Positions 43,378-54,293 of a DNA stretch of 64,000 bases are shown here, piece after piece (position 1 is the first letter of the stretch; the number at the start of each line of letters is the position of its first letter). The DNA lies in assembly GCA_028571685.1 (NCBI GenBank), contig CM053148.1:86264001-86328000 (forward strand). Direction: 5' to 3'. The DNA is from Heterohyrax brucei. Its lineage: Eukaryota > Chordata > Mammalia > Hyracoidea > Procaviidae. Both the position numbers and the translations under genes were made by a program. The notes beneath the pieces were generated by a model. The model did not search any database. It was given only the letters and a program-made list of their open reading frames with translations, and was not told the origin of the DNA.

Positions 43378-43555
43378 GTCTTACTGGTGGTGCAGGGGTT
43401 AAGAATTCTGCTGCTACCTAAAAGGTTCAAATCCACCATAGTGTATCTTTGGAGACCCTATGGGGTATCACCATAGGGTATCTTTGGAGATTGTATAGGG
43501 CAGCTCTGCTGTGTCCTATAGGGTCCTATAGACAGAACTCAATCAGTGGCAAAGG
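43378..43555 (+). repeat. AfroSINE-like copy (type A) with a local duplication
   Basis: TCTTACTGGTGGTGCAGGGG to CAATCAGTGGCAAAGGATTT; a GTATCTTTGGAGA phrase is present twice. Confidence 0.82.
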
Positions 43556-43669
43556 ATTTTCTCTTTACGAAGATAAGTGGCAGTGTTTCTTTCTCAACAG
43601 GGATAAAGACAGCTCATTTTTTTTTTACACGATAAAAACACAAGAAAACATTTTAGAACTCTGAATAAA

Positions 43670-44240
43670 TTTTTTTTTCTTTTTTTGGCTGGTCAGGAAA
43701 GTTTATCAAATACATAGCACAGAACATTTCAGCCCCAAATCCACCCAGGTGACTGATTTCACCCCTGAAAGCTCTCTGGCTTCCTGTGTGCTCAATTCTT
43801 TGGAAGCTTACTGCTTGCAAATATTTCATTTATTTGCTTTGGTGCTGAGCCATTGACACGATCTTGTCATGAGAATTCTGCACGGCGGCTACTTTTTTCA
43901 ATTGATCAAACAAAAATGGTTATTATAAATTTTGAATCCCTGCATAATAGCTTTGCTGGAGGGTAATCGTGTCATTTCTAGAAGTCTGCGCCGAAAGTCT
44001 TGACTTAAAAAAATTTAAGATACCACTGAGGGTCTGATCCTCTTTATTTTTTTCAACTCACATTGTTGGAATCAGTCAATATGTTTTCCTAATGAGATTT
44101 GGGACTCATCAGTTGTAGCAAACAGTCTGTTTAAAGGAAAATACTTGAACACAAAATAGCTTCTGCACAGTTACTGCTCAGATTGATTTTAAATGCCATA
44201 TGAAAATCAAATACATTATGGCAACTAGGCTTGAAAGTAG
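43670..44240. other. Unassigned intergenic DNA
   Basis: No recognised feature. Confidence 0.4.
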
Positions 44241-44249
44241 GCTTGTGTA

Positions 44250-44710
44250 TCTTTTTTTTCATTTTTCTAGTAGTTTATTAACTGGATTGAGATATCCCTT
44301 ATACAATGCCATGCACCCACTGCAAGTGTACATTTGGATAAATTTTGACATATCTATCCATTCATGTAATCCACAAAGCATACAATAAAATCAAAGAATC
44401 TACTGCTGATGAGTTGAATCGGACTCACAGCAACTCAACAGGACGGGGTTGAACTGCCCCATAGGGTTTCCAAGGAGCACCTGCGAGATTCGAACTGCCC
44501 AACTTTTGGTTAGTAGCTGTAGCTCTCAACCAATATGACACCAGCATTTCCAGGCAAGATATAGGACATGTTACGACTTGATGGCACTTGGCTTGGCTAA
44601 TCACTCAAGAAGAATTTCTCGTGTCCATTCCAGAAACCAATCCTCCACCCCAAGTCCTTGGAGACCACTGACCCACTTTCTGTCCTTACAGACTAAGTAC
44701 ATCTAGAACC
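44250..44710 (-). mobile_element. Old L1M-type 3' fragment split by an AfroSINE
   Basis: CTAGTAGTTTATTAACTGGA TTGAGATA, ACAATGCCATGCACCCACTG and, after the SINE, CTTGGAGACCACTGACCCAC TTTCTGTCC are antisense L1M 3' phrases. Confidence 0.6.
44394..44552 (-). repeat. AfroSINE-like copy (type A) in old L1
   Basis: CTGATGAGTTGAATCGGACT to ATGACACCAGCATTTCC. Confidence 0.9.
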
Positions 44711-44717
44711 ACATATA

Positions 44718-44898
44718 GGAGCTATGGGGCATAAGGGCTAAGGTTGATTGTTCGAATCCTCCAGCTGCTCAGCAAGAGGAAAAACCTGCCCATGTCTCCT
44801 TTAAAAAGTGTAGCCTTGGAAACCCTATGGGGCAGTTCTGTTCAGTCTTTTAGGGTCTTCTGAGTGGAAATGGGCTTGACAGTACACAGCAAGAACTG
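44718..44898 (+). repeat. AfroSINE-like copy (type D)
   Basis: GGGGCATAAGGGCTAAGGTT, GTTCGAATCCTCCAGCTGC and GCCTTGGAAACCCTATGGGG. Confidence 0.85.
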
Positions 44899-45114
44899 AG
44901 TTTCATATAAACAGCATCAGCCATGCTGTCCATTTTTGGGGTCTGGTTCATCAGGTTCCTTTGGGTCAGCACAGTTTGAGACTCACTCACGTCGTCGGTG
45001 TCAGCCGCTGACTCCTTATTGCGCACTAGTTATTTCTATGTGTGCCTACTTGACAATTTGTTTCTTTTGTCACCTGATGGTGGATAATTGCGTTGTTTAG
45101 TTTGGGGCCACTAT

Positions 45115-45283
45115 TAATAAAGAAACCAACTTTGGAGCCATCGAGTTGATTCTGACTCAGAGGAACCTATAGGACAGAGTAAAACTGCCCCCCCGAGTTC
45201 CCAAGCAGCTTCTGGTGGATTGGAACGTCCACCTTTTGGTTAGCTGACATAGCTCTTAACCATTAACTCCATCACAGTTTACA
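45115..45283 (-). repeat. AfroSINE-like copy (type A)
   Basis: TTTGGAGCCATCGAGTTGAT to AACTCCATCACAGTTTAC. Confidence 0.9.
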
Positions 45284-45619
45284 ACACATAGGAAAGCCAC
45301 ATGAGATGAGAAAATACTGGGAGTCACGGCCTAGCTAAGTCGACAGATACTCTGGGGGACACAGTTCAAACCTCATCCTACCATATTTCATTCGATTGTC
45401 TTAAGTTTATGTATCTTCAAAAAAGTCCTCTCAGATACATTTATTTCTAATAATTTATTTCTAATGTTTCCTCCAATCCAGGACTTGACTTCTCCTTTTC
45501 TTGAAGGTGTCCTTGTTTTTAAGACTTGAAGTCCAATTTAATGATTTAAAAAAAAAAAAAATTTGGTATGGTTTTGCTTTTTCCCTTACGTAATAAATGT
45601 TTGTAGAAAGTCAGAGAAG
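45284..45619. other. Unassigned intergenic DNA
   Basis: No recognised feature. Confidence 0.4.
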
Positions 45620-45738
45620 TGGACGACCTTCAGTGAGACGGACTTGATACGGCAGCTACAAAGGGCTGGGCAGTTTCCTTCTGTTGGGCAGACAGTCATC
45701 ATGAGGGAACTGGTCTGACGGCACCCAACAGGCTCTTT
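45620..45738 (+). mobile_element. RTE 3' end fragment
   Basis: GAGACGGACTTGATACGGCA GCTACAA, GGGCAGTTTCCTTCTGTTGG and GGTCTGACGGCACCCAACAG match the RTE tail. Confidence 0.65.
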
Positions 45739-45794
45739 GTCTACTCTAGGGTCGTGAAAATTTTCTCCTTGTTTTCCAGGTGGAAGTTTTAGTT

Positions 45795-45937
45795 AAAGTT
45801 GGAACTGCTCACATAGTGATGAAGAGTAATGGCTGCTAACCAAAAGGTCAGCAGTGTTTTTTTAAGTGGCAGTTTTACTCTGTCCTGTGGGGTTGCTACA
45901 AGTCCGAATGGACTTGACAGAAACAGGTTTTGGTTTG
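45795..45937 (+). repeat. AfroSINE-like copy (type A), first of a pair
   Basis: GCTCACATAGTGATGAAGAG to GGACTTGACAGAAACAGGTT, with a central deletion. Confidence 0.88.
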
Positions 45938-45956
45938 GAGTTTGTCAGTTGGAACA

Positions 45957-46133
45957 GCGCCCTGGTGGCAGTGTTTAAATGCTCAGTTGTGAGCACACAG
46001 TTGACGCTATCAACTGCTTTGCAGAAGGATGTGGCAATCTGCTTCCATGACAGACTAGTCTTAGAAATCCTATGTGACAGCTCTCCTCTGTCCCATAGGG
46101 TCACTGTCTATCCAGACTGACTTGACAGCCACA
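45957..46133 (+). repeat. AfroSINE-like copy (type D), second of a pair
   Basis: GCGCCCTGGTGGCAGTGTTT, GTGGCAATCTGCTTCCATGA and GACTGACTTGACAGCCACAA. Confidence 0.82.
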
Positions 46134-46139
46134 ATAGTC

Positions 46140-46655
46140 TGCTGATTATTATAATTTTGAACTAGATTAGACTTTACAATTTAATTTCACCCACTATTTT
46201 CTTATTTAACCTCATCCAATGATGATTATTGCTTGACCATAATCAATGGCCCAAGTCACCTTTGCTCCTGTCCCCTTCAATGCCCCTATATTCTGTGTTG
46301 TGGCTGAAGCATCATGTTGATCAACAAAACGGAAAGGTAAAATTCTTCATTTAAAAAGCTTCAATAAAAACTTAACTTTTAGAATAATCGGCTTGAGTTC
46401 CGACAAGTATTCTGTTTTCCCACCGTATATTACTATTTGAAGATACAATCTAGATTTTTGGAGGGGATTTCATTAAGTTTTCTTAAAAAGACTCAATTTT
46501 ACCACTTAATTTTAGTTCAGTGGAATTTGCTTTCCCATAATGACAGTTTTAAAATAAGAAACTACATAGAAACCATATGCATGAAGTATCACACGTGGAC
46601 TATCAGACTGTCACTCAACCGAGTATCCGAGGAACTGGAGAGAACTTGGTGTGCA
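46140..46655. other. Unassigned AT-rich DNA past the GABPA 3' end
   Basis: No recognised feature. Confidence 0.4.
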
Positions 46656-46657
46656 GA

Positions 46658-46815
46658 AAGAAACCCAAGTGGCCTAGCAGTCAAGGGTTACAACTGCTAA
46701 CTAAAAGCTCAGCAGTTTGAATCCACCAGCTCCCTGGAAACCCTACGTGGCAGTTCTACTCTGTCCACTATGAATCAGAATCAATTTGATGGCAGCAGGT
46801 CTGGTGTGGGCGGAA
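46658..46815 (+). repeat. AfroSINE-like copy (type A) just beyond the GABPA poly(A) signal
   Basis: AGAAACCCAAGTGGCCTAGC to AATTTGATGGCAGCAGGTCT. Antisense to GABPA; its tail end with an A run at 46,820-46,831 (T run on the GABPA strand) lies 33-44 bases past the AATAAA. Confidence 0.9.
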
Positions 46816-46863
46816 AGGGAAAAAAAAAAAAGTTCAAATAACAGAAACATAATGTATAGTAGT

Positions 46864-46869
46864 TTTATT
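46864..46869 (-). terminator. Poly(A) signal AATAAA, probable main 3' end of GABPA
   Basis: A canonical AATAAA on the minus strand, followed by a mixed stretch and then GTTTCTGTTATTTG and a run of T, which resembles a downstream U/GU-rich element. An AfroSINE copy begins only about 50 bases further on, so the transcript probably ends just before it. Confidence 0.6.
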
Positions 46870-47010
46870 TTTCTCATTTTACCATTTTGACATTTTATGC
46901 ACAAATATTTTTTATCTGAGTAAAAATAGAAAATAATTCTTATGTAAAATTACAAAAAAACTTTTAACCACAAAGAAATACATAATTGTTACTTTGACAG
47001 CATAAGTGTC

Positions 47011-47016
47011 TTTATT
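47011..47016 (-). terminator. Alternative poly(A) signal AATAAA in GABPA 3'UTR
   Basis: Canonical hexamer on the transcript strand, about 150 bases before the probable main site. Use would shorten the 3'UTR only slightly. Whether it is used cannot be told from the sequence. Confidence 0.35.
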
Positions 47017-48083
47017 TAAAGAGTAAAAATGTATGCAAAAGTCCTTCTCCCTTTTACAAAAGATTGAGAAGATTCTGTCCTGCAGCAAGTGAAACATCAG
47101 TATTTTTACACCCTCTAGACCTGAAGACATGAAGTTAGTCACAGGTTTGCTCTGCAATTAGGAACCTGAAAACATTTTGTGCTATTTCAAATACACGCTA
47201 GCTCTTTTTAAAAGGCAGGACCATAAAATAAATGAATATGAAAAACAGCAGGCCTCACCAAAAACATCTGGAGACATAACTCTTTCAAAGAAAATATCGT
47301 ATCAGAGTTTCACCATTTGGGGAGATAAACAACTACACAACTTTTCCTAGTTAACTGACAGAATCTGATTAAAAAATGAATGTGGCCAGTTGATTCACAG
47401 GCAGATCCACCACACACAGCAAAGCTGCTATAGCTTGCTTTTTTATGGTGCCTTTACAAAGAGTCAGACTTTAGGCTAGAAACATCGAGGAGAGCTGGCT
47501 CAGTGAGAACCTTACATGGACACAAGATGTAAAACAAAAGTCAGTATTTCATTTTTCTTGCACATACAGGATACAAAAGTGAATTACTTCTTCCCTTGAA
47601 GACACTGTACATCCTGTTGTTAAGAATAATTTGTTCAGAGAAACAGAACAAAGAAGAACAAGCAGCATGAACTGTTATTTTCTCTCACAACACAGGAAAA
47701 TGATCTGGCTTTCCAGTAATGATAACGTGAACACGGACAAAATGATGGAAGATTTCTTGAATCCACTGAGGACATTAATCTCCTTCTTTTACCCATGTCT
47801 TGGTGTGTAAAACGTTGGCGAGAGTAGTGCAGAAGAAAAAAGAACAGCATTTATCACGAATGACAACTGTCAATGTTCAAATGACCAAGAGGAATAAAAC
47901 AAACCTGTCAATGGGAGTGGGGACAATGCTGGTTAAAAAAAAAAGTCTCTGGGGAACGTACAAAGGAGAAATGAAACAACGGGTTGATGTCAAGATGCTA
48001 AAAATATGGTATTGCCTTGCCTTAAAAAAATATACATTTAATTGAGGCACAAAAAATGTTACCTTGGCTAAAGTTTAACAGAA

Positions 48084-48089
48084 TTTATT
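48084..48089 (-). terminator. Alternative poly(A) signal AATAAA in GABPA 3'UTR
   Basis: Canonical hexamer on the transcript strand about 1.95 kb after the stop codon. Use would give a shorter 3'UTR that keeps the hairpin at 48.9 kb. Usage is unknown. Confidence 0.3.
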
Positions 48090-48419
48090 TCTCCCACAAA
48101 GCACTACAAAATTCAAGCTTCTTAATCTCTCAACAGTATTAGAATAGCATGTTTTTCTTAAAAAAAAAAAAAAAACCATAAGCAGCTTGTCAGCTCCCCA
48201 AGCCACACAAGACTGGGGGAAAATCTTTTCAGTGACCTAGATGTTATCTGAAACTACAGCTTCTATGATTTCATATTGTCCCCCTACTTACGATGTTCTT
48301 GCAATAAAAGTGCCCAAGTGGTAACAAAATTTAAGATGCCTATTTTACATTTATAAGAAAACAAAACCAGAAAAATGAAGTAACAAGTCTTTCTATTTCT
48401 TGATCATACCTACTGGAGT

Positions 48420-48720
48420 CTCGTAAAGGCCTTCACAGAACAGACACAAGCTGACAAAGTACGCTGCAGCCCTGCGACACAGCGCTTACAATGGTGCCTG
48501 ACGGCTGCCAGGGAAGGCGGTCGCTGAGCCCGGCTTTCCTTCTTGCTCCTGAGTCGCTGGCCTCGCCCACGGCCTCCAGCCCTGGGAGCAGCCTGGCTAA
48601 CCACTCTCCTTGCCCGCCCTTCCTCGTAAGGAGCATTCACCAAGTCTCTCTAAAGCTGCTTTGGGCTGGGTTTCAGGGGAACGATGAGGGAGAAGGTGAA
48701 GAGAAAAGCGATCTTTTCCT
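48420..48720 (-). other. GC-rich patch within the AT-rich GABPA 3'UTR
   Basis: About 300 bases with several CpGs and high GC (GACGGCTGCC, GGCGGTCGCTG, CTCGCCCACGGCC) sit between AT-rich flanks. I see no repeat family in it. Open frames on both strands here are short and start at arbitrary ATGs, so I treat it as UTR sequence. Confidence 0.4.
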
Positions 48721-48891
48721 GGGACTGAAATGAAAAGCTACTTGCCAGGCTCTCGTATCACTATCCACGCATACCTGCAAACAGGTAACAAAAAGGCAGA
48801 AAAAAGGAAAGGAAGACATTTCTAGCCATTTCTGTTTAGGGTTAGCTTACAGTAAGAGTTTTATACATATATATGAATTAATTTTTAGTGC

Positions 48892-48999
48892 ATTATTTAA
48901 TTTTTTCCTTTTGAATTGTCTCATGCCTTCATAAATATATATGGTCAATTATAAATGTATATAAATATGTAATATTCAAAAGGAAGAAAATTAAATAAA
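48892..48999 (-). promoter_or_regulatory. Predicted long hairpin with AU-rich stem in GABPA 3'UTR
   Basis: The arm at 48,892-48,916 (TTATTTAA, T-run, CCTTTTGAAT) is the reverse complement of the arm at 48,974-48,999 over about 24 base pairs with a single bulge. The loop is about 57 nt and very A/T rich. On the transcript the 5' arm carries ATTTATTTAA, an AU-rich-element-like motif that would be buried in the stem. Function is inference; the inverted repeat is directly visible. Confidence 0.6.
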
Positions 49000-50039
49000 T
49001 GGGAAGTTTCAAGACAAGAGAATTCCTGCACTGAAGTCAAATTTTCCTTCTAAATCTGTCTGCAAGTACTCGACCGGTTTGAAACGTGAAGTACTGCCGG
49101 CTGATTTAAAATTGTCACCGTGGAGCCGCACAGTGCGTACAGGGACTGCGCTGCACAAGAAACTGGCCCTGTAGGGTAATGAAAACAAAAAAGAAAGCCA
49201 TGCCGAACCAAACTACATTTTCTGTCTGAGGTATACGTTTTCAGTCTTTTAAATCTCTGACAGGAAAAAGAGAGATCATTTTAGAATTTTTGTATAATAG
49301 CTGGTTTATTAGAATTCAATGCCTCTCTCAAAATAATTTAACTTCATGGCCTCATATTATGTATCATCTCTACAGTGAATCCTTAATGTAGGCTTCAGTT
49401 AAGCCAAATTCCAATCTGGATCTCTCTCTTCAGCATGGTTCTGCCAGTCCACTTCTTATGATCTTTGCTTGCAAATATATACTCTAATAACTGATATTCT
49501 TAGGTGAGTGGCATATTAATAGCATTATAATTTTATCTCATTTGAACACCTTCACTCTGCTTGATTAGCTAGAACAGGCACACACACTTTAGCTGTGGAA
49601 ATTCCATTCTCCAGCTCTAGGTAAAGCAACATCTAAAGCAGCATTTTTGAACTATTTTCTAAAATAGTTAAGCCAGACTGTTTCCTGGAGCTACTTCATT
49701 TACTTTTCATCTTCAGACGCTACTGACTATTTTTGGTAGGGCTAGATATTAATACTGACCAGTTGAGCTTTCCTGACTGTTAGCAAACTACGCCACAATG
49801 AACATGTTGCCTTCACGCGGAAAACATCGTGATGACCCCTTAACATATACATATTCTAAAATATATGCTCAAAGCAAAAAGATCCAAATTCACAAGAGTA
49901 TGAAATATTCATAATAATAAAAAAACATGCATCAGGTTTTACAGTCTAGAAAGAAGATTCAAATTCCATAATAAAGAGCAGAGCAGTATTTGCTCTGAAT
50001 AGTTAAGACAGTCCTCAGCCTCTGGCAAGGCCCTGGGAT

Positions 50040-50268
50040 TCAGTTGTCCTTTTCTGTCTGCAGAGAAGCAGTGGCCAGGGCCACTGCTGTGACCGGCTGG
50101 GCGATTCCATGGAGCTGCATCTTGGCCAGTTTCTTCTGCTCACATTCCGTGACCAAACGGTTCAACTCTGCTGCACTGTAGCCAATAAGAGTCTTCAAGT
50201 CACAAACAAACTTGTACACAAACCTCTTGCCTTGAACTTTACAAATCATGTCCCCATCATAATAATAC
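50040..50268 (-). CDS. GABPA: GABPA terminal coding exon, residues about 379-454 and stop (ETS end, GABPB-binding tail)
   Basis: The exon starts with the last base of the split arginine codon and [20 protein letters not shown], finishing the ETS domain. It continues as [20 protein letters not shown] through to the C-terminal [12 protein letters not shown] and a TGA stop at 50,040-50,042. In the family the residues just after the ETS domain form the extra helices that bind the ankyrin repeats of GABPB. The acceptor is TCTCTCTTTAAAG at 50,269. The 229 coding bases run directly into the 3'UTR with no further intron seen. Confidence 0.98.
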
Positions 50269-50564
50269 CTTTAAAGAGAGAAAAATCCACCAGGATTACA
50301 TAAAAAAAAAATCAAGAATTCAGACTCCTTAAAATACATCATAGACTGTTTACAAGCAGAAGCCTAGTGACGTGCTGCACCCACCATGGCTTGACAATGA
50401 ATGCTGACATCACAGAAAAAACAGGACGCCAGGTGTCCACAGTCGCCAAAGCCTTCATTACTAAACGTTTACTGCGCAGTACTCTAAGATACAGACTGAA
50501 CCTCCAAAGCTAATATTTAACAATAAAATTATTAAACAAAATGAGACAAAGTAAAACAAAATCT

Positions 50565-50805
50565 TTGGAGCAGTGGTACTGTTCCTCAGAACAGGGCTTT
50601 GAGGTCAGAGCGGCAAAATTCAAATCCTGGCGTCACTGCTGAGCACCTCTGCGGTCACAGGAAACCACATTTTGTCTCTGCTTTTATTCCTCGTCTACAA
50701 ACTAAGGTTAGGAATCGTACTTACCCTCAGAAAACTGATGATTAAATACAATTATCTTTGTAAACTGCTTAGCATACAATGACCGTACATATTTAGCCCT
50801 CTATA
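50565..50805 (+). repeat. MIR-like SINE in GABPA intron
   Basis: Matches the MIR layout: a tRNA-like head ending TTCAAATCCTGG, a core with CACTGCTGAGCACCTCTG, a TACAAACTAAGG stretch, then AAACTGCTTAGCATACAATG and a run to CTCTATAAA. This is an ancient mammalian element. Confidence 0.7.
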
Positions 50806-51729
50806 AAATATAAGCTGCTAATTACAAATCCATATGAAGAAAACTTTAACACATATGTTCTATCAGTTATTGATTGTCCATTTGTTTTCTGTCTTGTACA
50901 AAAGTCTGTATTATGTAGGCATGTCTTCACCTTTTCTTTCAGTAAATTCTCCAGACTCAATAGGGAGCCACAAACTTTTGAGTTAAAGGGCTAGAAGAAG
51001 GCAGAAATATAGGGAAAAAAACCGAGGAAACCAGACATTCTAAGGACAGTGGCTGTACTTTCACAGACATGTCTGGGCAACTCACCAGAAGCCTAGTTTA
51101 TTGCTGCTGTCTATGGAGATGACAATCGAGTTGGATATATTTATTTTGAGGGAAAAAAGGCTTCCTTTGGTTAACACACAACATTCAGACTGATGTGGCT
51201 GCATGATCACACGGTAACATACCGATGCACTAGACTCCGCACCGTCGTACGACCACGCCCCACCAACTCCAGCAGCTGCTGCCTGGGCCTGTCTCATCTG
51301 TGGCTGGAGGGTGACCCTCCGGCCCGGCCTCTGAGAGGGCCCTGGGACTGCACTCTAGGGCTTTCTCCAGTCTCTGTCAGGCCAGCACGGAAGGGTTCTC
51401 TGTTGTTTTTTCTTTTCTGGTCAGATCTTCTCTTCTCTATTTTTCTCTTTGGGACCCTCTCCTGTGACCCCCGTCACAGCACCTGGCGGTGGTAGCTGGG
51501 TCCCATCTAGTTGTGCTGGACACAGTCTGGTGGAGGCTGTGGTAGCTGTGGTCTGTTAGTCCCTACAAACCTTCTCAGTTGTGGAACATCACACAGAGAG
51601 ATGACAGGAAGAGAACTGCGTGGTGACTTGCCACAAAGTGCATGTCCTTCCACCTGTGCTCACTGTCCCTCAGGACCAGTAACAGCTCCTAGAGACTCCT
51701 TCTATGGCCCCTCCTGATCACTGCCTCTC

Positions 51730-53300
51730 CCTCCCCCTAGAAGGTGACCATAACATGTTTTATGATCACTTTCTTCTTTTCTTCGTATTTTTAGCACCCA
51801 CATATGCATTCTAAATGCTGCAATCTTGCCCTCACTCCCTTATTTTTGAACCTGAATATGTAACTGCACTCATCCTGGGAGTCTGGATTCCTTCACTGAA
51901 CGTGCTTGTGACCCTGACCCTTACTGTTTGCTTGTATCACTAGTACATCGTCACAGCCACACAATATGCGCTTGCATGAATATACCATAATGTCTTCATC
52001 TACTATAGAGACGATAAGTTATCTGGGTTGTTTCTGGGTTTGGTTTCTATTTAATGCTGCCATGAGCATGTGTGTGGAACATGCACACACTTCCATTTGT
52101 ATGGCCTTTGGAGACAAACTGGAGACAACAGCATCTCCATTCATCCACGTCCTTGCCAACACTGGGTACTGGTGATTTTTGTTAACAAACATTACGCATT
52201 CTGGGGAAGCATGGGTGCTGTGCCATCGTACCGTGGTTTTACACAGCATTTCATGATTACTAATGAGGCTGTCCCTGGAGAAGAACACCATGCTTGGTAG
52301 ACTGAAGGATCAGCAAAGAGGAAGACCATCGATGAGATGGACTGACACAGTGGCTGCAGGAGGGGTTTCTGCATAACAATGATGCGGACACGGTGCAAGA
52401 CTGGGCAGTGCTTCGTTCTGTGGCACAGGGTCCCTGGGAGCCGGAATGGACTCGACAGTGCCTAACAACAACAACGAGGTTGTGGACCTTTGCATACATT
52501 TCTTGGTCATTTGGAGAAACTCTATTCAAGTCCCTTGACCGTTTTCTATTTTTCTTATTGATTTATGAGTTCTTAGACACTCTAGATACAACCTCTATGT
52601 GAGATACATGGAACTCTTGCGTCCGATACATTTATGAGTTCTTAGCTATTCTAGTTGAAACTCCAGTATCAGAAACATGGGACCTGCCCTTCACTTTCTT
52701 ACTGATGTGCCTAATGACCAGGCATTCTTAATTTTAGATCAAGTCCAATTTATCTATCTTTTTCTTTACGGTTAGAGTGTTGGGTTTCATAATGTCCTTC
52801 CCCATCCTGGAAGTCAAGAAGACATCCCTCGGGGTTTTACTAGTCTGTATTGACATTTAGAGCTACCTGTGACACGGAAACGAAGTTTTACTTTTTCTTC
52901 ATGGCAACAGTCAACTGGCCCAGCACCACTGACTGAACAGCAGGTCTCCTCCCCACTAGTGCACGGACGTTCTCGGTTCCATGTAGGCTCTCTCTTTGCT
53001 GTTTTGGTTTGTGTCTTCCGCCTTGAGCAATGACTGCAGCCTTACTGTTTTTGTAGCATTAGAGAAAGAGCCTGCCGAGTAAGTCCCCTTCTCAGCTCAC
53101 CCTCTCCAGGCACCCCAGGCATCCTAGCTACTGGACTGCTTTATGCTCCCACATCCATTTTCAAATTATCTGATCAGGTTCTACAAAGATTTATTGCAAC
53201 TTTGAAGGTTCTTGTACAGAAACTTAGATCAATCTGGGGAAAACACACATCTTAATTATTAATTTCAATAATTTATCTGTAATTTGGGAGAAATCTGCAT
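51730..53300 (-). mobile_element. Old L1 (L1M-type) 3' sequence in GABPA intron, split by an RTE 3' end
   Basis: The stretch reads as the reverse complement of an L1M 3' region: TATGGCCTTTGG, CTTGCCAACACTGGGTACT, then after a break a run beginning CTTGGTCATTTGG and CAAGTCCAATTTATCTAT. The break at about 52,195-52,472 is filled by an RTE-type 3' end. Antisense L1 within an intron is common. No open frame of note. Confidence 0.6.
52195..52472 (+). mobile_element. RTE LINE 3' end inserted in old L1
   Basis: Contains GACTGACACAGTGGCTGCAG, GGCAGTGCTTCGTTCTGTGG and an end of GACTCGACAGTGCCTAACAA followed by a short CAA repeat. This is the tail shared with the minus-strand RTE copies and, in shorter form, with the SINEs. 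Confidence 0.7.
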
Positions 53301-54293
53301 GTATGCAGTCATATCAATTGTGAAAAAAGAGTTTTAATTCTGCTTATATGGAATGAATCCTGAGAAAAGTGGAAAAGTGCTTGAGACTAATTAAGTGATA
53401 AACATACTGAAAACTAAGCATCTTACTCATGAAATCTAAGTAAAAAAAAGGTGATTCGGAGAAAGAAGAGAAAAAGATTCAGAAAAAGAAGAGAAAAATA
53501 CTCATGGTACACAGTATTTATATAGCCATAATCCTGTAACAATGAATAATGATCTAACCAAAATTTCTACAGAATTATATGATATTGGAAAGACAAAGTG
53601 GTGTTATGTGCACACGTTTGTGTGAATCCACATGCATTTGTGCGTAGTGATAAGAAAGAGCTCAATCTTCATCTCTCACAGTGCGAAACCCAGACAATGC
53701 CCCAACTGAAATGTGAAGCAGCAATATGAGCATCTCATTTAGAAACACAGAGGTGGACTACAGAGAATGTCAGAAAGTGCCATGCTAGTTAGGAGACATC
53801 ATGAATAACCAGAATCTATCACGGTACAGGTCAGAGTTCAGATTAGGCAGACTTAGGGAAGGAAAAACAGGGAAATAGGTTTGTGTTTTCCATCTACTGT
53901 AACAACAGAAGGCACAATCCGCAGATTTACTAAAATTTACATTACTCAAGTCACCCATGCAAATGACAGCACTGTCACCTCTCATGCAAATGGCAGAAAC
54001 TGCAAAGATGAAACATGTTGTCCTTCTGTGGAAGAGCACACTGCTTTTAAATCAGAGAATCACAAATAATCCTACAATGCACTTCGAAATTATCAGGGAT
54101 CTTTGAAACACCATTTTTAATATAATAAGTGTGAAAATTTCAGCCTTTTTTAATATGTAAGGAGAAAGCAGCAGCCACAAAGGACTCGTCCATGTACCAG
54201 CCACATGTGAACTTCGGCTGCATACAGAAGAACACCCACACCGCCACCAGGAAGCTACCCTATAGAGAAGATCATCTGGAACAAATCACTCAC

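Larger units (their letters stand above)
46840..50039 (-). other. GABPA: GABPA 3'UTR (about 3.2 kb, extent inferred)
   Basis: The stretch left of the stop codon is free of SINE, L1, RTE and LTR sequence for about 3.2 kb, unlike the DNA on its far side. Its length fits my recollection of a roughly 3.3-kb human GABPA 3'UTR. On the transcript strand it holds AATAAA motifs at 48,084-48,089, 47,011-47,016 and 46,864-46,869. The last is followed within about 35 bases by a U/GU-rich run, which is what a main cleavage site needs. It also contains a GC-rich patch (48,420-48,720) and an AU-rich hairpin (48,892-48,999). The right boundary is certain and the left one is inferred. Confidence 0.75.

Noticed and set aside
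1-46800. Exons of APP, the expected neighbour gene
   Set aside because: No APP-like coding sequence is visible; in human the gap from GABPA to APP is larger than this interval, so APP should lie beyond the left edge.
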